Below, one piece after another: positions 58,560 to 64,000 of a stretch of 64,000 nt of DNA. The stretch's first letter is position 1. Every line of letters begins with the position of its first letter. Position numbers and translations under genes: made by a program. The DNA lies in the NCBI RefSeq assembly GCF_020360975.1, contig NW_025408680.1:372001-436000 (forward strand), written 5' to 3'. The stretch comes from Hirsutella rhossiliensis (lineage: Eukaryota; Ascomycota; Sordariomycetes; Hypocreales; Ophiocordycipitaceae). The notes under the pieces are model-generated. The model did not search any database, was not told the origin of the DNA, and saw only the letters and a program-made list of their open reading frames with translations.

Positions 58560-59640
58560 TAGGCTACTCTATTAACGTATACTTATAGTAATAGTAATAG
58601 TAGTAATAATAGCCTTAATAATAATAATAACTTTAACTAATAAGTTCTATGCCTTATTAAGTAAGAGGCCGTATTCTATTATACTAACTTCTATAATAGA
58701 TATATCTACCTCTCTTTCTTTTACCTCCTCTTTCTTAGAGTATATAGAGTTATTCGTTAACGCTATACTAGCCGCGGCTAACGACGACTCCGCCGCTACC
58801 GCCGCTCTTACCCGCGCCGCTACTACCGCTCCTACTACCGCCGCCGCTACCTCTACTATACTATTCGCCCTTATATCGCCTCTTAGGGTAACGACGCTAT
58901 CCCCGCCGCTACCTATAACGCCCGGCCCCTTAGCCCCTACCTCTATCTCTACTACCCCTATAAGTCTATAGTTAGGTAAGCGTAATAAATATTATCTACT
59001 AACCTCCTATAGTATAAGCGCTAAGTATAGGCCGGCGCCGCCTACTCGGCCCCTTATATACGTTATACGTTATAGGAGCTCGATTACTCCGACTAGGCTA
59101 GGCGCCGCCGCGGCGGTAGCTACTACTAGTACGCGCGCGCTAGCCGCGCCTATAAGGCGGCGCCTCCTATCCTACTCGCTATAACGTCGGCTTAAAAGGC
59201 CGGCTTATATAGGTCGGCGCGGGGGGCTACTAAGAAGCGCCTTACCGCTACCGCCGCCGCTTACTATAACCTTTATACCCTTAAGCGATAGGGCCTTATA
59301 CTTAAGTAGGTCCTTACTCCTTCGCTCCCTTACTTTTACCTCTAACGTACTTAGCGCTAAAGATACTACCTCTATTGCCCTATTAGCGGTTCCCTTAGCT
59401 ATGCCCGCTTCCGCTACTACCGCTACCCCTATCGCCGCTACTAGCCGCTGCCCCTTTACCTTTAGAGCCGCCGCCGCCGCTAACTAGCTTATAGTCTTAA
59501 AGGGCCGCCTTAGCGCCTTAGAGACCGCCGCTACTATTAATAAGAAGGAGGAGGCTAATAAGGATAACGATAATAAAGATAATAATAAAGGTAATAATAA
59601 TAATAAGGAATAAGCCTAGGTAGTTTAAGGGCTCCGCCCT
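58560..59640 (+). pseudogene. antisense Ala/Thr-rich frame of gypsy copy 2
   Basis: Same position and orientation relative to pol as in copy 1. An open run (58690-58965) reads LEYIELFVNAILAAANDDSA, then Ala/Thr-rich sequence to LSPPLPITPGPLAPTSISTT, close to copy 1. Later parts are Ala-rich with a GCC/GCT codon bias and an Asn/Lys-rich end from AAT repeats (59560-59610). Confidence 0.55.
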
Positions 59641-59799
59641 ATAATAAATACTATTTTTATCTCTACTTATATTATTACGCTTATATTACCTATATTATTA
59701 TAACTACCCCCTTTACTTTACTTACTTTATAGTCCTAGCCTAGGCCGCTATTAATAGTCTATTAGTTTATTATTCTTATTTACTAGTCTATATAAGGCC

Positions 59800-62700
59800 T
59801 TAAACTTATTAAGGGCTATAGCTTTTATAAACTTATATATAGGTTCTTATATAAGGTTAAGGTACCTATACTACTTAATAAGAACCTCTTAGCGTTTCCC
59901 TTAGCTTACCTTCTTTTAGTATATAGCCTATATCTCTTTAACCTTAAATTTATCGTCCCCCTCTACTTTAAATATAAGCGGTTAAGTATCTACTACTTCT
60001 TATTTAGGTAGCGGGTTAAAGGAGGCTTAGTAAAGGAGGTTAATATTAACTTTATTATAGACCCCTATTAAGAGACTATTAAGCTTAACTACCTATAAGC
60101 TAATAACCCTTTATACTATAAACTTTATTTATAGCTAATCTAGCTTTTTCTTTAGTCGCGCTAACTTATAGTTATAAAGGTCGAGCTATACTTTATCTCT
60201 TATCGTAAACCTATCTACTAGCGCCTTAGTCTTATTAGTATACTACTCTTAATCTTACGCTATAGCGGCTATCGCAGATTAATAGTATTCTATAGTTTCT
60301 TATAGCTTCTATATAAATATAAAAGCGCGGCTCTTTAATAACGTACTACTATATTACTCCGCTACTATATCCGCGGTAAACGGGATTAAGGAGGGCGGCT
60401 TAAAGCTATATATTATAAAGAAAGGGGCTATCTTAATAAAGGTTTATAGTCTACTATTTAGTATAAGCTAGGCGGTAGGGAGCTAGCGGTCTTAGTCTAC
60501 TTAGTTATAGGCTATAACTACTTATAGGTATACCTATACTTCTTAGTTAACCCTCTTAGGTCCCTTATTAATCTATAAGTAATAAGCTATACTAAGTAGC
60601 TATATAATTTAAAGTAGCTAGTATAAGTACTACTAAAAGTAGCTAGTTTAGTTTAACCCTCTATCGCTTATAATAGAGGCTAGCTAGCTATATAAGCGGG
60701 CCTAGTATTAAAGGAAGCGCTTCGCGTAAGCTTTTATATTTATAAACGGTATTAGCTTTAATACTACTAATTTATTAAGTCGGTCCTTAATTACCTATAT
60801 ATAGTAGTTACCGCCCTTTATAAGCGGGAGGTCTATTATAAAGTCTATTTATATATATATATAGAACCGGTCTAGTACTAAAAGCTACTTTAATAGCCCT
60901 TTAAGCTATACCCTTTAAATCTTTATATAGCTATAAATATTATAGTTATAGAGAAAGCGATAAATATAGTACTATAAGAAGGGCTAGTAAAAGTCCCTTA
61001 TAAGGCTTACTACTATACTTTATTTACTTAAGTAACCTATAATACTAAAGTTATAGATAAGTTAAACTAGCCTCCCTTAAAGCTCGTTTTATTTACCTAG
61101 CTTTAATAGTCCCTCCTTCTCCTTAGCTTCTATAATATATAGTGCGCCTAGTACCTATAGTCTCCCCTACTAGTATAGATACCCCTATAAGTCGATATAG
61201 TAGTTAGCTACCTATACCTTTAGCTTTAGCTTTAGATCTAAGTATCGAGCGCTAGACTTAACGGCGCGGCGTATACCCTTATAAGTATAGTCTAGAGCCG
61301 CTATCCTATCCTATAAGTATTAAAGGGCCTTATTTTAAAATACTCTCGCCGCGCGCGCCCTTAGGCCGGTCTATCTTTCCTTACTAGACTAAGGTAAGGG
61401 TATAAGGGTAAGCTTATTTACTAGCACTATGTCTTTTTCTACTAAGGAAGCTCCTATATAAGTCCGTAGTACTTTCTATAGGATAAGCTATAGATCCTAG
61501 GCCTCGATATCCGCTCCTATTAGCTAGTCTTAATCCCTCTAGGAAAGCGCGTCTAGGACCGCGGAGTCCCGCTTAAGGTAGTACTTAATCGAGAAGTTAA
61601 AGTATAAGAGATACTCCGCTTAGTAGGCTTACCGCTCTAAGAGGTACTAGCGAGTTATAAAGTACTTAAGGTTCCTATAGTCTATAAGAACCTTAAAGCT
61701 CTTATAGCTCTAGAGCTCCGCTTACTATTACTTAAAGTAGCTAATAATCGTTAGTATCTCCTTATCGTAAATAGCGTAATTCCGCTTTACTAAGGTTAGC
61801 TTATAAGAGTAAAACGCTATTAGTTACTTCCGCCTATCTACCTCTTAAGAGAGCGTTCCTCTAAGTGCCTAGCCGCTATAGTCTACTTTAACTAACGTAG
61901 ACTAGTCGAAGTCCTATTAAAGTAGTACTAGGGCTTAAGAGAATAGGTCCTTAAGTATATAGAACGCTCCTTCTTATATAGGCCCTTAGTAAAAAGCGGT
62001 CTACTTCCTAGTAATCTTATTTAAAGGTATTATAATATAAGAGAAGCCCTTAATAAATATCCTATAATAGTTCGCGAACTTAAGGAAGCTTTATACGCTT
62101 ATCTATATAGTTAGGGTAGCTTAGTCCTAAATTACTTAGATCTTTATAGGATCCGCCTATATACCTACGCTTATATAAATAATAAAGCCTAGGTACTTAA
62201 CCCTCTTAACCCTAAATTTATACTTATCTAGGTTAAGGTAGAGCCTATAAAGTTAAAGGCGCTTTAAGACCTTCTATACTTTCTATATATAGTCCTTATA
62301 GGAGCTGCTTATATAAATAAGGATATTATCTATATATATAAAGGCGAACTTATTAAGGAAGTCTTAAAATATATTATTAATATAATACTAAAAGGCAGCG
62401 GGCGCTCCTAAGAGGCTAAAGAGCGTTATAAGCTACTTAAATAAGCTATAGCGTATATAGAACGCTATCTTTTACTCGTTACCCTCTAAGATCTATACTT
62501 TATAGAACGCTTATTTTATATCTAGCTCTATAAACTACTTTACCTTTAAAAGGTTACGGAGTATATCTAAGATTAAGGGTAAAGGGTAGCGGTCTAGCCT
62601 TATAATTACGTTTAAAGCCCTATAGTTATAATAGAACTATATCCCGCCCCTTAGTTTACGTATAAATAAGACCGGCGCTCTTACTTTAAAGCTACTTACT

Positions 62701-63560
62701 TAAATAAAACCCTTATCTAAGAGGTCCCTTAGCGTCTTCTTTAGTACTAGTAGCTCTACGTATAATATACTATATAGCGGTCTAAATAGTATAGGTAGTT
62801 CCTACCCCTTCTTATTAGTACGGAGTATAATCCTATAATTTACCCTTAGCTTATATAAGTTAAGCGTATCCGCTTCCTAGGACTTAAATAGAAGTAAGAG
62901 GTTATAAAAGCGCTTTAATATCTACTATTATAGCTTAGAGGGCGACTTTAGCTTCTTTACTTAAAGGGCCTTATCGATATCCGCTAGGCTAACTATATAG
63001 ACCGCTACGTTAGCCGCTACCTAGCCTTCCTCCTACTTTAACTATTATATAGTTCTTATAAAGATAAAGGAAGGACTTCTTATACTAAGTATAAAGCTCG
63101 TACGCTTAGTCCTATACTTATAGAACTATTATCGAAGCGGACCTACTATTATATAGGCCTAAACTATAGCTTCTTTTAATATAAAACTAAGTATAACTTT
63201 ATATATAATAACTAGGGTTTCCTAAGGATTAAGGGAAACTCTAGTTAAGGGATTATATAGGCTACGATAAGCTTATAGTAACTATCGACCTTTATAGCTA
63301 GCTACGTAATACCCTTAATTACTATACCTTCTATTACGCTTAAGGCGCCCTTTACTCGCCTTAGGGCGATCTTTTCTACTAGTACTTATATCTCTTATAT
63401 AAGCGCCTTATTAACTATAGCGTAGTACTAGCAGCCCTTATCTATAAGGGCGGCGATAGGTAAGGAGTTATTAACTATAACCTATATTAAAGTAGGCTCC
63501 TCTTTTATATAAGCGGATAATTCCTCTTTCTCTTTTACTAGTACTAGTAATTAGGGCTCT
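59800..63560 (-). pseudogene. pol relic of gypsy copy 2
   Basis: Minus strand, left to right from the C terminus: chromodomain about 59830-59990, integrase about 60200-61250, RNase H about 61500-62050, RT about 62250-62900, protease near 63480-63510. Colinear with copy 1, with stops throughout. Confidence 0.82.
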
Positions 63561-64000
63561 TCTTAAGGTATATAAGTAAAAGCGGAATTTTAGGAAACTA
63601 AGGAATTACGTAAGACTATATAATAAAGGGGAAGATAGAGTATAAAGTAGGATTTTTAATAGAATTTATTAGTAATATATTAGTATATAAAAGAGGTATT
63701 AAAGTTAATAATTCTTACTTTATCTACTAGCGGATATACTATCTTATATAAATAATTATAGCTAAATAAAAGAACCTTTTAGGACTAGATTTAAGCTACT
63801 ATATAGCCTTAAGACTAAGGAATTCTATAATACCTTAAGTAAATTTAAAAGTGTCTTAGTTCTACTAATATTTATATTTAAAGGAGGTTAGTTATACTAG
63901 TATTCTTAAAAGGTCTTAGCTAGTATTCTAAGCTAGCTCTATTCCTTCGATTCTTAATTATACGATAACCGGCAACCCGTTTAATATATAATAATATATA
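63561..64000 (-). repeat. 568-bp family copia LTR, cut by window end
   Basis: 440 bases matching the left 440 bases of the other 568-base LTRs, starting TCTTAAGG. Heavily RIP-mutated. Whether internal copia sequence follows cannot be seen. Confidence 0.82.

Larger units (their letters stand above)
57990..63560 (-). mobile_element. truncated RIP-mutated gypsy chromovirus (copy 2)
   Basis: Reverse complement of gypsy copy 1. It begins with a 147-base LTR (57990-58136, the 3' LTR in its own orientation) and runs through chromodomain, integrase, RNase H and RT to the protease/late gag region at 63560, matching copy 1 to about 42540. Gag and the 5' LTR are missing. The break abuts a copia LTR at 63561. 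Confidence 0.88.

Noticed and set aside
26008..64000. Centromere or mitochondrial insertion
   Set aside because: AT-richness is explained by RIP of identifiable retrotransposons; no tandem satellite and no mitochondrial genes are seen. A pericentromeric location remains possible but cannot be judged from this window.
1..64000. CRISPR array or bacterial operon structure
   Set aside because: No regularly spaced repeats; genes have spliceosomal introns and fungal families.

Overview
The window is nuclear DNA of a filamentous ascomycete (Pezizomycotina, probably Sordariomycetes/Hypocreales; the rank is inferred). The evidence is short GT-AG introns of about 50-75 nt, Zn2Cys6 regulators, CT-rich promoter tracts, a RIM2-type mitochondrial carrier, and a sharp change near 26.0 kb from GC-balanced genic DNA to AT-rich DNA almost devoid of CpA and TpG. 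That depletion is the classic result of repeat-induced point mutation (RIP).

Left part (1-19.85 kb): five intact-looking genes, all on the plus strand. They are a nuclear protein with a C-terminal Zn2Cys6 cluster (896-2828, with an apparent GA-AG intron), a mitochondrial pyrimidine nucleotide carrier of the RIM2 type (3727-4987), a seven-exon Zn2Cys6/fungal-specific transcription factor (5601-8257), a membrane-anchored multicopper oxidase (15242-17232) and a secreted phosphoesterase of the phospholipase C family (17830-19844). Between the transcription factor and the oxidase lie three decayed genes: an FAD-dependent monooxygenase of the salicylate hydroxylase type (minus), a fumarylacetoacetate hydrolase family protein (minus) and a DUF3500 protein (plus). 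Together with the intact regulator they look like the remains of a small catabolic or secondary-metabolic cluster; that link is inference.

Middle (about 19.9-26.0 kb): a degenerate Helitron on the minus strand, with an N-terminal CxxC zinc ribbon, an HUH Rep domain and a PIF1-type helicase, broken by several frameshifts. It has a strong hairpin at its presumed 3' end and matching short palindromes near both ends.

Right part (26.0-64 kb): a nested retrotransposon island. Most of it is RIP-mutated: one full-length Ty1/copia element (32784-38845, 568-bp LTRs, TSD AATAC), a truncated second copy (48133-53296), further 568-bp LTRs at 27319-32184 (split) and 63561-64000, two copies of an unrelated solo LTR of about 697 bp, two copies of a chromodomain Ty3/gypsy element with 147-bp LTRs in opposite orientation (41154-48132 and 57990-63560), and a Tad-like LINE fragment (53297-54930). 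Two things in the island are not RIP-damaged: an intron-containing tRNA-Ala(AGC) gene (26427-26512), and a younger copia element (27837-32129) inserted into an already mutated solo LTR. The younger element lacks its RNase H region. The gypsy family carries a conserved alanine/threonine-rich reading frame antisense to pol, between the chromodomain and the 3' LTR.

No new host system can be firmly claimed. The most informative signals are the GA-AG intron, the decayed three-gene cluster beside an intact regulator, the intact tRNA in RIP-mutated DNA, the layered timing of the nested insertions, and the antisense frame of the gypsy element.
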